A DNA stretch of 64,000 nucleotides from Dryococelus australis (GCA_029891345.1 CM057009.1:88955416-89019415), one strand, 5' to 3'; shown: positions 36,455 to 48,022, counted from the stretch's first letter. The notes: generated from the sequence alone by a model not told the origin. A program made the numbers and translations.

Positions 36455-36458
36455 ATAC

Positions 36459-38017
36459 TTATACTATTGAATGCACACTTGATATTTTAACATTCGACAA
36501 TTGAAATTATATAAAAATAAAATACATATAGAGAACAAACGTCTGTGGCAGATAGTAAATTATAGTTTATGCGTGGTAGTTGGTAGCCCTGCGCCTGTAG
36601 GCCAAAGTTTTTAAACTCTCATGAATCATTGCATTTACACGTATGTGTAGTACTCACACAGGAGCGCAAACTGTCTGTATAATCATATAGAAATAGTGAA
36701 AGCACTGTATTTGAAGGAGCACTGTTCGTTGCCGAAAAGTTTTTATCACTGTCACTGGTTTGAGGAGTGTCTTTCACACATGCTTGTCCACAGTGAGAGT
36801 TAGGGCACACTACCATGTTTGATAAATTGAATTAATGTTTGCCCATTGGCAATATAATACAAACAGGCCCTGAGGCATTGTTAACAATAATACAACCTTG
36901 ATACGTAATTCATCGAGTAAGAACGAATTAGGAAAGCTATGTTATTCTGTTACTAGGGCATTCAAAACATATACTACAATATGTTTACAATCATCTTAGT
37001 AGCTAGAGGGTGGTTTTACAAAATGCTTTTATTTATAATCACACATACAAAACAATATGTCTATGTATTAAATATCTGCAGATATAGGAATTAAAATAAA
37101 AAGGGCGGAGTACTCCTCTCAGAAATAACTTACCCGGCTAGAAATAATATATAACACCTATAAAAGAACTGATGAAGTTCGTTTTATGAATAAAATTTGT
37201 TAAATACACATGGAATTATCACTGCACTCAAGGCAGGGAGAGATTGTTAACTCATCAATCGTTTAAACAAAATATTTAATAATATTATTAGGCGTGCAAT
37301 TTAATGCAGTAATCATTTGATAACTGAAAATGCCATGAGGCATGGCATACCAAGTTCTAATATGTTAATTAACAAGTATAGACCTTTAGGCCTAAGTAAC
37401 ACGCATTTTTAATGTAAACAACACAGTAGGTAATATTATATAAGATTACAACTCACTGGTGCAAGGAATAAAATCAATTAGTAAATACTCTCCATTAAGG
37501 GCATATAGTAAGACATTAAAATGAAACATCACAAAAGTTGTATATCTGATAAACACAAAATATTTGGAGTCGAATCACACGGATTGTTGGGAATGTTTTG
37601 TTTTTGGTTCTTTTTGTTTGTTGTTTTGTTTTTGTAGAGAAACCAATTAGATTTTGTTAGAAAAGAACATAGTGTAACTTAAAAATATCATATACCACAT
37701 TATTAGTACACACAAGCAGAAATGGACAGCTAAACTAGCAAAAATAATAAAATTGCACAATTGTAGTTCCTGGTGCAAATTAACACATAGGTAGAGATAA
37801 CTGTGAATGCCAGTAGGCATGCGAATTGAACTCGTAATAAACTGAACACTATGCTCAGACCTTGAGGTCTAGTAGTAATTATTGTTGAAGTGCAACTATA
37901 TAGATAATGCTGTAAGGACTGCAGCAGCAATAAATTAGGAATGAAAGTAAGTAAACTAATCCTTGTCTTGTTAATTACTCATGAAAACAGCTGAAACATG
38001 ACTCAACCTGGTAATAT

Positions 38018-38076
<59 letters not shown>

Positions 38077-38100
38077 AGTTAGCCATAGCAGGAGTGCACT
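36459..38100 (-). other. Gypsy-B interior, unassigned AT-rich part
   Basis: AT-rich with a TA microsatellite at 38020-38073. Short frames on either strand have no recognisable domain. It is either element sequence that never coded, a decayed third gene, or further nested insertions whose ends I cannot see. Confidence 0.4.
38020..38073. repeat. (TA)n microsatellite
   Basis: Pure AT dinucleotide run inside Gypsy-B. Confidence 0.95.
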
Positions 38101-38140
38101 GGCGAGTGCTTACCTCAATTGGCATATAATGTAACTCAAC

Positions 38141-38860
38141 TTACTGTGGCACATTAAGGCGCTGAAGCAAATTAGATATCTTAATCAACTTTACATAGAA
38201 GGTGGTGACAATACACAGTAGGAATATTAAGGCAGCTAGTATAAAATAATCAAAATGAACAGGGTCCATCAGAGAAAATAACTTCAGCGACAGGAACTTA
38301 CTGCTCGCAGGGACTGGAATATCTTGTTGAAAAGGGAATTCAGTGAGGGTAATTATATACATAAATATAATTGTAGAACCTATTTCCATATAATTTATAC
38401 ATCGCATTCAAGAGAAAACATTTAGTTATTTGAAAAATAGTCTGTTCGGCGCTCGTGCACTGAAATTAATGCCACTAAAGTAAAACACAATACATAATTA
38501 ATTCAGCAGAGGGAGGGGGGTTAAAAGGAAATACTGGTGTGGCAATAAGTGTTCGAACTACCTCTGTGGGGACATAAAAACAAACATAAACAATTACTTC
38601 AAAAGGCAGAAAATTATTTAATTTTTTATCAGATGTGAAACCTTCATACTCGTGACTAGTGATATACTGTGTAGGGAGAGATTAAGCGACATCTTTCTGT
38701 TCTGGGGTAGCACCACACGGAATGAGGAGAAACTGGTCCATCGCTTCGGGCAGGGAAGGGAACTGAAAGTGCAATTTCTAGAACAATGGGATGCCAGTTT
38801 GGTAGTAGTCTGGCTCCGCCATGACGTAATAAGCACCAGCCTGTAACAACAAATGGAAAC
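38141..38860 (-). pseudogene. Possible remnant of an extra (third) gene of Gypsy-B
   Basis: On the minus strand two splice-acceptor-like tracts occur (pyrimidine run plus ACAG at about 38841 and about 38557), followed by short open stretches with stops, one beginning AGAYYVMAEPDYYQTG. The last frame, 38407-38141, contains a strong membrane-helix candidate (FDYFILAALIFLLCIVTTF) then a short basic tail. A spliced gene ending in a membrane anchor is what an envelope gene would look like, but no fusion or cleavage motif is seen and the stretch is too short; this is speculative. Confidence 0.22.
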
Positions 38861-39260
38861 AGATACATGGCCGCGATGGCGACGTAGACGGGGAAAATGC
38901 CCTACCACCTGAGCGTGGCAGGATTCTGGAAGGCCGTTACCTTGGCAACACTCAGCGCATGCGCAGAGCGACTCCACCTGTGCGCAGTGCAGCCAATCGC
39001 GGCGGGCGGCGTGGCGAGCATGTCGGCGGTGGACAGCTAGGAGTGAAGTTGGTACTCCGGTATACCCTCCACCATCTAGCAGGCATGGAATAGTATCTTG
39101 GTAGTGGGCTGAGAGGCAGGAAGGCGAGGTGGAAGCCACGTTGTGTCGCTGCTCATCGCGTGTTGCACGAGCTGAGCCGAAGCTCCATCAGCACGGCCCA
39201 TTTGCAGCACACGTCGGCTCCCCGGCAGTGATATACACACACCATTCACAGCTTAGCAGG
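38861..39260 (-). promoter_or_regulatory. GC-rich promoter-like block inside Gypsy-B
   Basis: An abrupt GC/CpG-rich block downstream of integrase. On the minus strand it holds GATTGGCTG (a CCAAT box in reverse), the palindrome GCGCATGCGC-like CTGCGCATGCGCTGAG (an NRF-1-type site) and, just downstream at about 38825, CGTCATGGCGGAG (YY1/CRE-like). The combination resembles a housekeeping-type promoter. It may be captured host sequence or an internal promoter; neither is shown. Confidence 0.3.
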
Positions 39261-39360
39261 GGGTGTAGGAAGGATTAACAGAAACTGGAAAACCTTTTTA
39301 CACAAGCATTAGACGCTGACACGGAAAAGACATAATAGAGAGCGACATTACTACAAAGTA

Positions 39361-40730
39361 TTAACGGGTGTATGCTAATTTAGTGTGCCTGGTACAGATA
39401 ATATCGAACTCAGGGACGCTATGTTTGTTTGTCTGTACTCGAACGGTCGATTCACCTGGGATATATATTATATTATAAGGGCCGCGGTAACGATGCATAA
39501 TAGCCTTTTGTCTACCACGGTTGCGTATCCGTAGTCATTAACACTTAAGGTGTTCTTTCTATGAGTTTTATCAAACTGTGTTTTTGAAGGCTCTGAGCTT
39601 GAATTAAGTTCTGCTTGGCAGTATCATGGGTAACCAGGAATTTTCACACCAATTATGACCTCACTTGGAAAACTGGGTTGCTACTACTTGAGCTGGGAGG
39701 ACTGCTTCCACCCCATGGAGCAAAGAGAAGGGTGTAAATTTTGTTGAGCTAGTAATGCTAGTATTATAATTAAACTGAATAAATGGGACGTATAAATCCC
39801 AGTTTGATTGGTCCGCACTGGCACTCGCTGTAAGTTGTTCACCAATTAAACGATTATTGCTTTCGACTAGGCCATTGCAACCGGGGTAGTAGGCAGTGGT
39901 AGTTAATTTCTTCACACCTAGAGTCTTCAAAAAGTTGGTGATAAGTTCGTTTTGGAAGCTGGTGCCCCTTTCAGTAAGTATTTGTTCCAGACATCCGAAC
40001 TGTAGTATGACTTTTCTTATAAACTCCTCACAAGTAGCGTCATCGATTGACTGGACTGATTTTGCAACAACATAGTGAGTGGCGTATTCTCTCATAACCA
40101 AAATATACTTGTTTTGATGTGTTGTAGCGGGTAAGGGCCCTTTTGAATCTAGAGCCCAAGTTTTAAAAAGGGTTTGTGGCGGCATTGAGGTTAACAAGCA
40201 AAAGATTGTGAAGTGATAGCTTTAATTTTCTGACATTCAGGGCAGGATTTGACATACTTCTTAACATCTGCTGCCATTATGTCCCAATAATTTAACTACT
40301 TAATTTTCCATAGGGTTTAAAGGAGGCCAAAGTGCCCACCCCCAAATAAAGCATCATGATAGGCTTGAATTACTTCTTGAACATATAACTGAGGCACAAG
40401 TATTAATTTTGAAGGTCCTTGGGGTGTGTTTACCTTAAAAAATATTTCGCAGTTGGTCGCTCTATCATAGCGATGACTTAATCTACGGTATTTGGTGTCA
40501 GCTTGGTCAGGATGCAGTAAGGCTTGCTTGAGTGTATGGATACTGATCGTTGTCATATTCGCCAGTAAATGGGGAGGTTGGAACAGTGATAGGACATAGA
40601 TGGAACACAGACTCGTCATAGATCTGACTGGTTTCTTGGGCACGTGTACAAGCAGGGAGAAGATGTATGACATCATTAAAAAGAACAATAAGAATTTTAC
40701 ACATAAAAACTGGATCATTACATGTTGTGG
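39361..40730 (-). pseudogene. int: Gypsy-B integrase, broken
   Basis: The zinc-binding module straddles a frameshift: YHDALFGGGHFGLL (His residues) at about 40330 and CPECQK at about 40240. The DDE core is open at 40197-39661: WALDSKGPLP (first Asp), ILTERGTSF where the family has TDRGT (second Asp replaced by Glu), and GLVESNNRL (catalytic Glu) 35 residues later. A C-terminal GPY module, RYRGPYNIIY, lies at about 39475, and the frame ends at 39361 after HTKLAYTR. Integrase would insert the cDNA; the changed second Asp and the frameshifts argue it cannot. Confidence 0.88.
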
Positions 40731-41661
40731 CGAGGGTGGAGGTATGCCTTTGACGAATTACTTCAACATTCACCTGGTAGAGGGTAGTTATGATTATGAT
40801 GATCAAATGAATAGGAAAAATGCCCTCTTTTGCAACCGCTGTGGCAATGAGCTCTCGATCATTAGAGGCATCAACAGACATTAAATGTTGTTTAACCTCC
40901 TCCCAGTGCTGCCTAATATATTTTGCAACAGAAGCACTAATTTCGGACACTTTGTCAGGGCATTGAAAAGTGAAGTGCATTTCATCATGTCGCATTTGAC
41001 TTGGTATTCAGTGTTATGGAGTGTGACAGTTTGAGTAGTGACTTCTAGGACCATGGAGATGCGACTTAATGCACTGGGAAGAGTAATTAACTTACCCTTT
41101 AACTATATGTGTCTCAAAGTCAAATTCATTTATGGTGATAGGCATCTTTTGAATTTGTGCATTATGGTCGGCCATGGAACACAGATACTGGAAACTGGCG
41201 TAGTCAGTTTAAATGGCGAATTTGCACCTATATAAATATTAGCGAAAATTTGTACACAGGTATTTAATAGCCGCAAGTTCTCGCTCTGTGGTAGACCAAA
41301 GTGCCTCCTGTATATAGAATTTTTTAGATGCAAACACAACAATATATCTCTGTTTTGAATGTGGGTCAAGTTGGATGAACACTCCTCCCACAGCAGTGTT
41401 AATGGCATCGCATGCTAGGATAATATCATGGTTCTTGTGGAATTTATGCAATATTGGCACTTGTAAAATGGCTTGTTTAAAACCAGCTAAGGAAATCTGA
41501 TGTGTTGTTTGCCACCTAAAGGGAGTATTATGTTTGGTGAGGTCTGTCAATGGATGCACAATGGAGGCATCATTTAAAATGTAACATCTGAGGTATGAGG
41601 TCATGCCCAGAAAAGTACGAAAATGCTTGATGTTAACAGGGGGTGCCATTTTTCTATTCAC
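40731..41661 (-). pseudogene. pol: Gypsy-B RNase H and linker, broken
   Basis: Frame 41661-41239 (140 aa) contains the RT connection (FRTFLGMTSYLRCYI), IILACDAINTAVGGVF (first RNase H Asp), SKQRYIVVFASKKF and WSTTERELAAIKYLC (catalytic Glu). The linker continues in other frames (FDFETHIVKG) to about 40990, and a further frame (40995-40507) overlaps it. It should process the RNA-DNA hybrid during reverse transcription. Frameshifts split it from RT and integrase. Confidence 0.85.
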
Positions 41662-41791
41662 GCCACCTTATCTCGGTCTGTGGACATACCTTGGGGAGTA
41701 ATGATGTGACCTAAGACTTTAACTGCACGTTAGGCAAATTAACACTTTTTGTATTGCCTTTGGCATCAAACTGGCGTAATCTCTAAAAGAC

Positions 41792-42362
41792 TTAGTAAAT
41801 GTTAGCAATGTGTTCCTCAAAGGTATTATCCAGTGTGAAAATAACATCAGTATAGGCAATCGCCACTGTCCATCTCAAGGGGCCTAAAAGGTTATTGATT
41901 AACGTCAGGGAAATATTGAGGGGAGGCGGATAACCCCATTGGCATTCCTTTATATTCAAATAAAACCACCCAATCACTGCTAAAGGCCAATTGATGACAA
42001 TCCTGAGGCCTAACAGGGATGCTACAAAAGCCAGAAAATAAATCAAGACTTGTTATACAAGGAGAATGCTGTAAAGCGTAAAAAATTTCCTCAGTCCTTG
42101 GGAGTGATTATTGCACCCTGGTAAGATGTTAATTCAGTTTCCTGAAATCAGTCAAAAATCTAAGATTGCCATTTTTTATTGACATCACAAGGCTAGGGGC
42201 AGAATATGGGGAGTCAGCTTCTTGAATGGTGTCCAACTGGATCATATCTTTAATTTTATTTAAAAGTTCATTGTGCACCTTGGGGTTTATCACATAAGGG
42301 TGAGTAGTGATGGGCTTGTCAGTGTTTAAATCGAATTTAATCTCAAAATCTTTCACCTCCAT
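41792..42362 (-). pseudogene. pol: Gypsy-B reverse transcriptase, broken
   Basis: Frame 42362-42129 gives the N-terminal RT region (ADSPYSAPSLVMSIKNG, LRFLTDFRKLN). After a frame change, 42046-41792 has the palm/fingers remnants and AYTDVIFTLDNTFEEHI, where the catalytic YxDD box has lost one Asp (TDV in place of TDD), consistent with a 3-base deletion. The part between, about 42060-42120, is in other frames. The copy cannot be active. Confidence 0.85.
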
Positions 42363-42402
42363 GAGCTCTAGGATGGAATGTGCAAAACAGTCACTGTAGG
42401 TA

Positions 42403-42960
42403 TCAGTAAGATTGCTGATGACTTGCTTTGATTGATTGAAAGATTATTATTTGTATGAGGGCCCTGTGATAGTTCATCATCAAAAGTCTCAATAGTGTTG
42501 CTAAAATGTTCTGGAAAAGGTAATCAGGTATGTCTCTACTGGTAGAAACGAATGAGATTTCAGTAATCTTATTATCACCATGGGCATTAATAAAGAAAAT
42601 ATTATACTTCAGAATTAGGCTAACATCATATTTTTTGATAAAGTCAACACCTGAGATGAGGTCCTGTTTGAGGTTGTCAACTACTACAAAGTTTTGGGGA
42701 TAAGTATTGCCATGAATATTTATATTAATACAAGTCTCAAACTTAGGCTGAGATAAAATTGATGTGGCTGCAACTAGTGTTATTTTTTCCTGTAGGGGGT
42801 AAAGGGGCTGATTATCTAAAACAGTGCTAGCCACACAGATACATGAACAGCCTGTATCCAATATCGCATGAAATGGTTTGCCCTTAATTGTAACGAGCAC
42901 ACGCTGCATCACTGAACTAAACTGGGTCTGCTGACAGGGAGAAGGAGATGTAGAGCACAC
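42403..42960 (-). pseudogene. pro: Gypsy-B aspartic protease
   Basis: A 185-residue open frame. FHAILDTGCSCICVA at about residues 30-44 carries the catalytic DTG; DLISGVDFIKKYDV at about 99-112 is the second (ILG.DF-type) conserved block of retropepsins; YNIFFINAHG follows. The last 40 residues leave the family pattern, probably after a frameshift near 42500. Retropepsins act as dimers and cut the Gag-Pol polyprotein. Confidence 0.85.
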
Positions 42961-43099
42961 TTATTTTTGTGTGCCAGATAAAGGCATGGCTCTGCTCAGC
43001 TAGTTTCGCAATAAATGTTCATCATTGCAGTCCTCATCGCTCTTTTTTTGAAAATGTTCAGCACATGCTACTTGTGAAACCTGAGTGGGTGGCGATATA

Positions 43100-45003
43100 T
43101 AAATTTTACGCTGTGTCAGCTTGAATTTATTTTTAAATTGGCGAAAGTGGTCACCAAAGTTCGTGGAAAACTGAAAGTTTTGCTGAGGGAAAAGGGGGCA
43201 TTAGCGACTCTTATGGCCGACAGAAGCAACAAGCGCAGGTGTTGCTGGCAATACTGTGTGTGCCGTGAACTGTCTGCTGCATGGCGAGGAATCGCTGCGA
43301 TCTGGCAATGCCGCATTCTCGTGTGTGGGGCTTTAAGAGTGTGGCAACCACTGTCTGATTTGCACGAGGATGGGGGGGGGGGGGGGGCTGCTGATGCGCT
43401 GTTTGATGTGTTGATATATTGTGTTACCACAATACAGACTGCAGCATAGGAGATTGTTTACTTTTCGTTTGCTGAATGGAAACTTTACTCAACCTGGCAG
43501 AAAAATGGGGTTTCGCAAAATGTATGGCGGATATGATTTTCGGGGCCTTGTTCCGTAGCACAATGTTGCTTGGTGTACCGAAAAAGGTACGCCAAGCATT
43601 GGTGTACCTTTTTCGAGATGGGATTTGATTGGAAAAGACTTCATGTGACATTAAAATTGGCGATTTCTCTGTAAGTTCTGCTGGGCACCACTTTACTAAA
43701 GAATTCATTACATGTGACTCGAACCCGGCTGTTTGGGTCAATCTGAGAGGGGAATAGATGTTGTGCCCTGTACTAGTCCCCACAAGCATGTCCTTGTATG
43801 TGTCCATTTCCCCCTTGTTCTGTCGTGAAGGGGCCTGCCTGGTGGTGTGTGTGGTGTTTATTTATAGGGTGTGTGGTAAGATGGATGTCTGTAGTGTTGT
43901 CTGTTCCATGGCCAGTCAATTACTGTGGGGCAGTGGTAGGTGTTCTGAACGTGTGTGTTTTTGTGGTCGGTGGGCAGGGGTGTATAGGTATATGTTTGAA
44001 TGTATTGTTCGGGACGTGGGGGTGGTGTGGTAAAATAGGTTGAGTTTCTGAGTATCTGCAACTGTTCCTTTAAAATGGCAATTTCTTCATAGAGTTCAGC
44101 ATCTAGTAGGATCTGGTGTATGCTGTTCAATGTTTTGTTGATAACTGTACATGCCACACCCGATTTGTTAATGTTGTGTTGTAGCTTGTCTAGTGTTGTG
44201 TTGTCCAAAGGGATAAGTTTAATGCAAGTGGTGGCAAAAGAGAGTTCCAAATTATGTTCAAAAATTCATGTTCAGGCAATTGTGGTGTACATTTCTTCTT
44301 CTAAAAAGTCAAGTTCTCAATATGGGCCTGAGCGCTTTCGCCATGTTGTCGTGCGATGAGTAAAATTTGTTGCCAAGTGACATCAGCTGCTCCGGATTAA
44401 TATAAGTTTTCATAGGTTCTCTTTGCAACCCCTACCTGATAAAACTTTTGATGACGGCATTTGCCAAGTTCAGCCAACTGTTAACTTCACTTGCAGCATT
44501 AAATGTGTCCAACAATTCCTAGATACTTTCGTTGCTTTCTCCTAAGAAATTTGGGATATGTTGTGACTGTTGCAAAATTACTTAAGTGGGGTGTGGAATG
44601 TGGGTGGATGTATCGTGCTGTCAGTGGCGTTTACAGACTGTTGTACTGATGTGTAATTTATGGTTTTGCCTGGGTGTTGGGGAGTGTCAGTATTTGTGCT
44701 GGGAATTGAAATAAGAAGTGGGTCAGTGGTTGGGAGTGTTGAAAGTGGGCGGGGTCTCAAATAATAGCTGCTTGTACCAGGTTGGTGTGTCTCATGGAGT
44801 GAGTAATCTAATGCGGCATTCTGCTGTGTAGGGGAAGTGTGTTGAATAGGTGTTATTTGTTCTACGTTAGTACTGATTAACTTTTACTGAGTTAGAAACT
44901 GCTTGTGTATATCTAGTGTTCGTGTCGGTGCACCTGAAGTACATGTAAGTGTCTGAACTAATTTTCCGATTGTTTGTGTTGTGGATGTGTGTGGTGTGCT
45001 CAT
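43100..45003 (-). pseudogene. gag: Gypsy-B gag, broken
   Basis: A likely start is the ATG at 45003 (MSTPHTSTTQ), about 500 bases after the 5' LTR, but a stop follows within about 40 codons. The rest is read in shifting frames: a Pro/Thr-rich N-terminus (44760-44578), a capsid segment at about 44560-44270 (LLDTFNAASEVNSWLNLANAV), a coiled-coil-like piece (LYEEIAILKEQLQIL) within 44250-43858, and a C-terminal basic part (43807-43116). It parallels the gag of Gypsy-C. No CCHC knuckle is seen. A G16 run (43372-43387) inside it codes for Pro in one frame. Confidence 0.65.
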
Positions 45004-45498
45004 TGCAACATGTTAGAGAGAATGGGTGTAGTCATTGTATTTGGTGCTCCAAACTTTTGTGTAAACTTATAATTAAAACAAACTACAAGAAGGAAGGAAA
45101 AAACACACTCCGATAGCACACAACACAAATGGATTTATAGAAGTCAACAACGGAACCAGGGTGTCCCACATGCAATTATAAGCAATACTCATGCATTACA
45201 CTAACTACATAAAAGTAAGTAGCTCTGAATGGACTAGGTGGGAGAGAAAGCTTGGCTGGCAAGGTGTGCTATGCAAGCACTGACTCGCACATGTGGTAAC
45301 TGACCTATGATATGCTTGCTTACTGCAGGAGTAACTCAGCTGTTAGTGTGGATGGGCGGGGCTGTCTAAGACAGATGTGGGGAGGTGGCTTACTCTTATC
45401 ACTATCACAATTATGAAATTTTTTATCAAAATGCATAATGAAATGACTATGAAATGACCTGGGATCAGGTGGAACTTTGCTGCAAAGAGGTGGGAATA
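45004..45498 (-). other. Gypsy-B 5' untranslated leader
   Basis: Lies between the primer-binding site and the gag start. It holds sequence shared with the leader of Gypsy-C (TCCCACCTCTTTGCAGC on the minus strand at about 45495-45478; compare about 52545-52528). Frames here are accidental. Confidence 0.6.
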
Positions 45499-45516
45499 AT
45501 ACCCTAGCCTCCACCA
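45499..45516 (-). other. Gypsy-B primer-binding site
   Basis: One base after the 5' LTR, the minus strand reads TGGTGGAGGCTAGGGTAT. TGG at the start is complementary to a tRNA CCA end. The tRNA was not identified; a 3' end of CTCCACCA would fit several, perhaps Ala. Confidence 0.75.
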
Positions 45517-45517
45517 G

Positions 45518-46137
45518 TGCAACACTTGTCATTCCTCCTATGTCTACTATTCTCTAATTACCATAATTCCTACTCAAAATATTATCAAACACCTTAACTT
45601 GTAAGAGGTGGTAAGGGGTGTCACAGGGGGAGGTCACAATAGCAGTTAAATAAGGAAGATCGTTTATAAAAATATATAATTTATTATAACAATCTTTAGC
45701 AATAAGACACATTTACTTGTACAACAACAATATTTAAGACAATTACTTTAGAAAGAACTACAACATTATTATTCAATAAACACACAGCTAATCCCTAACC
45801 TTGCCATAATAACGTTTTAAGGGGAGGAGTGGACAATGGCTCGATACCAGTTATGACGCCCTACTGCAACCAAAATTATGCTGACCCGAAGTATAGATCT
45901 GATAGGCCTCAAGGCTCCTCTGGGCCTATGGTTGTCTGTTGCCTTCTGATTCAGTCTCAATTACTCACAACTGTACTTCGCCGATGCCTGGTGCCTTCTA
46001 TTGGGAGGGGGCACTGCCATGAGGGGACGATTTTATAGCTGGGTGATCTGGGACATGTTTTTTAAATAATTTGGACTGGCCACCATCTATACCCCATGCG
46101 ACCTTAGGCATAGTAGCGATGTCAGGTTGTCGCTACA
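45518..46137 (-). repeat. Gypsy-B 5' LTR
   Basis: 620 bp, homologous to 33929-34521. TATAAAA (minus strand) lies at 46031-46037 and an AATAAA-type signal near 45678. It carries a roughly 38-bp segment near 46053-46090 that the other LTR lacks. Its outer edge is flanked by the TTAT target duplication. Confidence 0.93.
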
Positions 46138-46141
46138 TTAT

Positions 46142-48018
46142 GGTACGAGGTTTACTGGTTTCGAGGTCCAGGTAATTCACATGTGTATTTGTAATTGTCT
46201 AATTATTGATGCGTGTGTTTCTTGTTTCATTTCTAATGATATTTCTTCCAACGAGACTACAAGTCCTACCTACCACCACAGCTTTTAAGAAATTATTTTA
46301 AAATTAATTTATTGAACTCATGTTCAGAAAGTAGGGTAATTAGTTAATTAGGTAACTTATTGTTGACATTTTTCCATTTGTGCATTAACATTTACATGCT
46401 TCTGAAATATTTTTAATGTGAAACAGGAAATAGCAGAGAATGCCCAACTGTTGTTCTTTCAAATATTTTATAGATAAGTAATGTACCATTGTTCTAAATG
46501 GAACCATTAAGATTGGTGAGAATAGTTCTGTGTAAATTAAGATCAGGCTACATTTCGGATAAACCAGACGAAGCTCAGGGTTATATAAATAATTATGAGT
46601 ACAAAAATTGAAGATATTGAGATACAGCTAAGATGACTACAAAATAAAATATATAACCACAGATAAGTCGGGCACTCCAAGTGCCTGCTGCACTGTCATA
46701 ACTGTAGTTTGTATATATGTGACACTGATGACGACATTGTGGTTCAGGCAAAGATGCAGACAGACCTGTTGGAGATGTAGTTTCTGGAGCTAAAGAAGTA
46801 GGTAATGTCGGCTGCACTGGTGGAAGTAGATGCTGCTAGTGATGTAGCCATCACAGCTGAAGAAGTCGATGGTGGGAAATCATTGGCGGGAAATAGCTAT
46901 GGCTCTTTAGCATAACTAGCCATTGATTACCTGCTGTAGAAGTTAACAGATACGGTGTATCTTTCACGGCAGCCATTGTGAAACTCAGCCTCTCATCTGA
47001 CCTCTCTACTGCTTATAATATACGAGTATGCAAGCCCTACTATGCCATATTGACTTTGACCCAATCACTTTACACCATTAATACATTGTCATGATACCGA
47101 CTAGCCAATCAGCGAGTTATCACATGATTGCAGCTAACCAATCGCACAAGGGTATATGGACATCATACACACAAGCAGGTAGACAGGTTTTAGATGCAGT
47201 TATATCTTCAACAGTATCTTCTAGACAAGTTCTTCGCTCACCTATAAATCGTGTTCACACTTAAAGCAGACAACTGACTCCTGTTGTCAGACCAACCCCT
47301 CACAAGACTGACCCATTGATCGAGTGATCCATTGATCCATGATCCATGAAACATTGGCCCCATCACCCAACATGACCTCTGACATGGTGCTGATTGAGAT
47401 TGAGGTGCTGATTGGGGTGCTGATAGTGGTGCTGATTGTGGTGCTGACTGCAATTGTGGTGCATATTGTGGTGCTGATTGCGATGCTAAGTGCGGTGTGT
47501 GTAGGTCGCAAGTTGAAATAAATTCCCCGTATTTAAAAATAAAATTATGTAGTTTTATCTCCAAAGCTAAAAGGTGGCTCTTATATTTAATAATATCGCT
47601 TTAAAAATTATACATCCAGGTCCCTCGATATATTTAATCACATCCTGGGTAAACTGTATTTGCAGGTTGTACTAAAAGTTGCTAGAACTACAGCACACTC
47701 CCACCACGCTTCGCCATTGATCGATGCAAAACTTGGAATTTGTACTGAACAATGCAGCACCACGACAGGCCCCCACTGTGCTTCCCAATGCAGATATTTG
47801 TATGTTTTTTCAATGTATCGCCTTGCACAAACTGCATGGGGCAAATGCTTCATCACGCGAAAAGGACTCTTTGTACAATCTGTTCTCTCATGCCGATGAG
47901 CATTTGACCATAGGTGAAAACTCGATCGTAGAATCGGTACTGGCATCAACCAGTTAGCGATAAAGCAGGTAGCGGCTCCAGCTTCATCAAGGTCAAGGGC
48001 AGTCCTTCGTATTGTAAT
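46142..48018. other. DNA between Gypsy-B and Gypsy-C
   Basis: Host or older repeat DNA. At 46900-46660 the minus strand has a Ser/Thr/Ala/Pro-rich reading with one frame change that resembles the mucin-like segment at 10.5 kb. A 12-bp minisatellite lies at 47387-47495. At 47640-48018 a minus-strand frame (HLPHAVCARRYIEKTYKYLHW) continues past the end of Gypsy-C; I recognise no family. Confidence 0.4.
47387..47495 (+). repeat. 12-bp degenerate minisatellite
   Basis: About eight to nine copies of a GTGCTGATTGTG-like unit, some lengthened by 6 bases. On the minus strand it reads as SAPQ repeats. Confidence 0.8.
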
Positions 48019-48022
48019 GTCT

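Larger units (their letters stand above)
33929..46137 (-). mobile_element. Gypsy-B: complete Ty3/Gypsy-like LTR retrotransposon
   Basis: Two LTRs in the same orientation bound the element: 5' LTR 45518-46137, 3' LTR 33929-34521. Both start TGTAGCGAC and end TTGCA on the minus strand. The flanks repeat TTAT (33925-33928 and 46138-46141), a 4-bp target duplication. A primer-binding site follows the 5' LTR and a G-rich polypurine tract precedes the 3' LTR. Gag, protease, RT, RNase H and integrase are in the Gypsy order. About 12.2 kb is long for the class; the excess lies between integrase and the 3' LTR and includes a later solo LTR. The LTR pair has diverged and pol has frameshifts and altered catalytic residues, so it is old and dead. 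Confidence 0.93.

Noticed and set aside
43758-44043. Val/Cys-rich plus-strand frames
   Set aside because: Antisense shadows of the Gypsy-B gag region.
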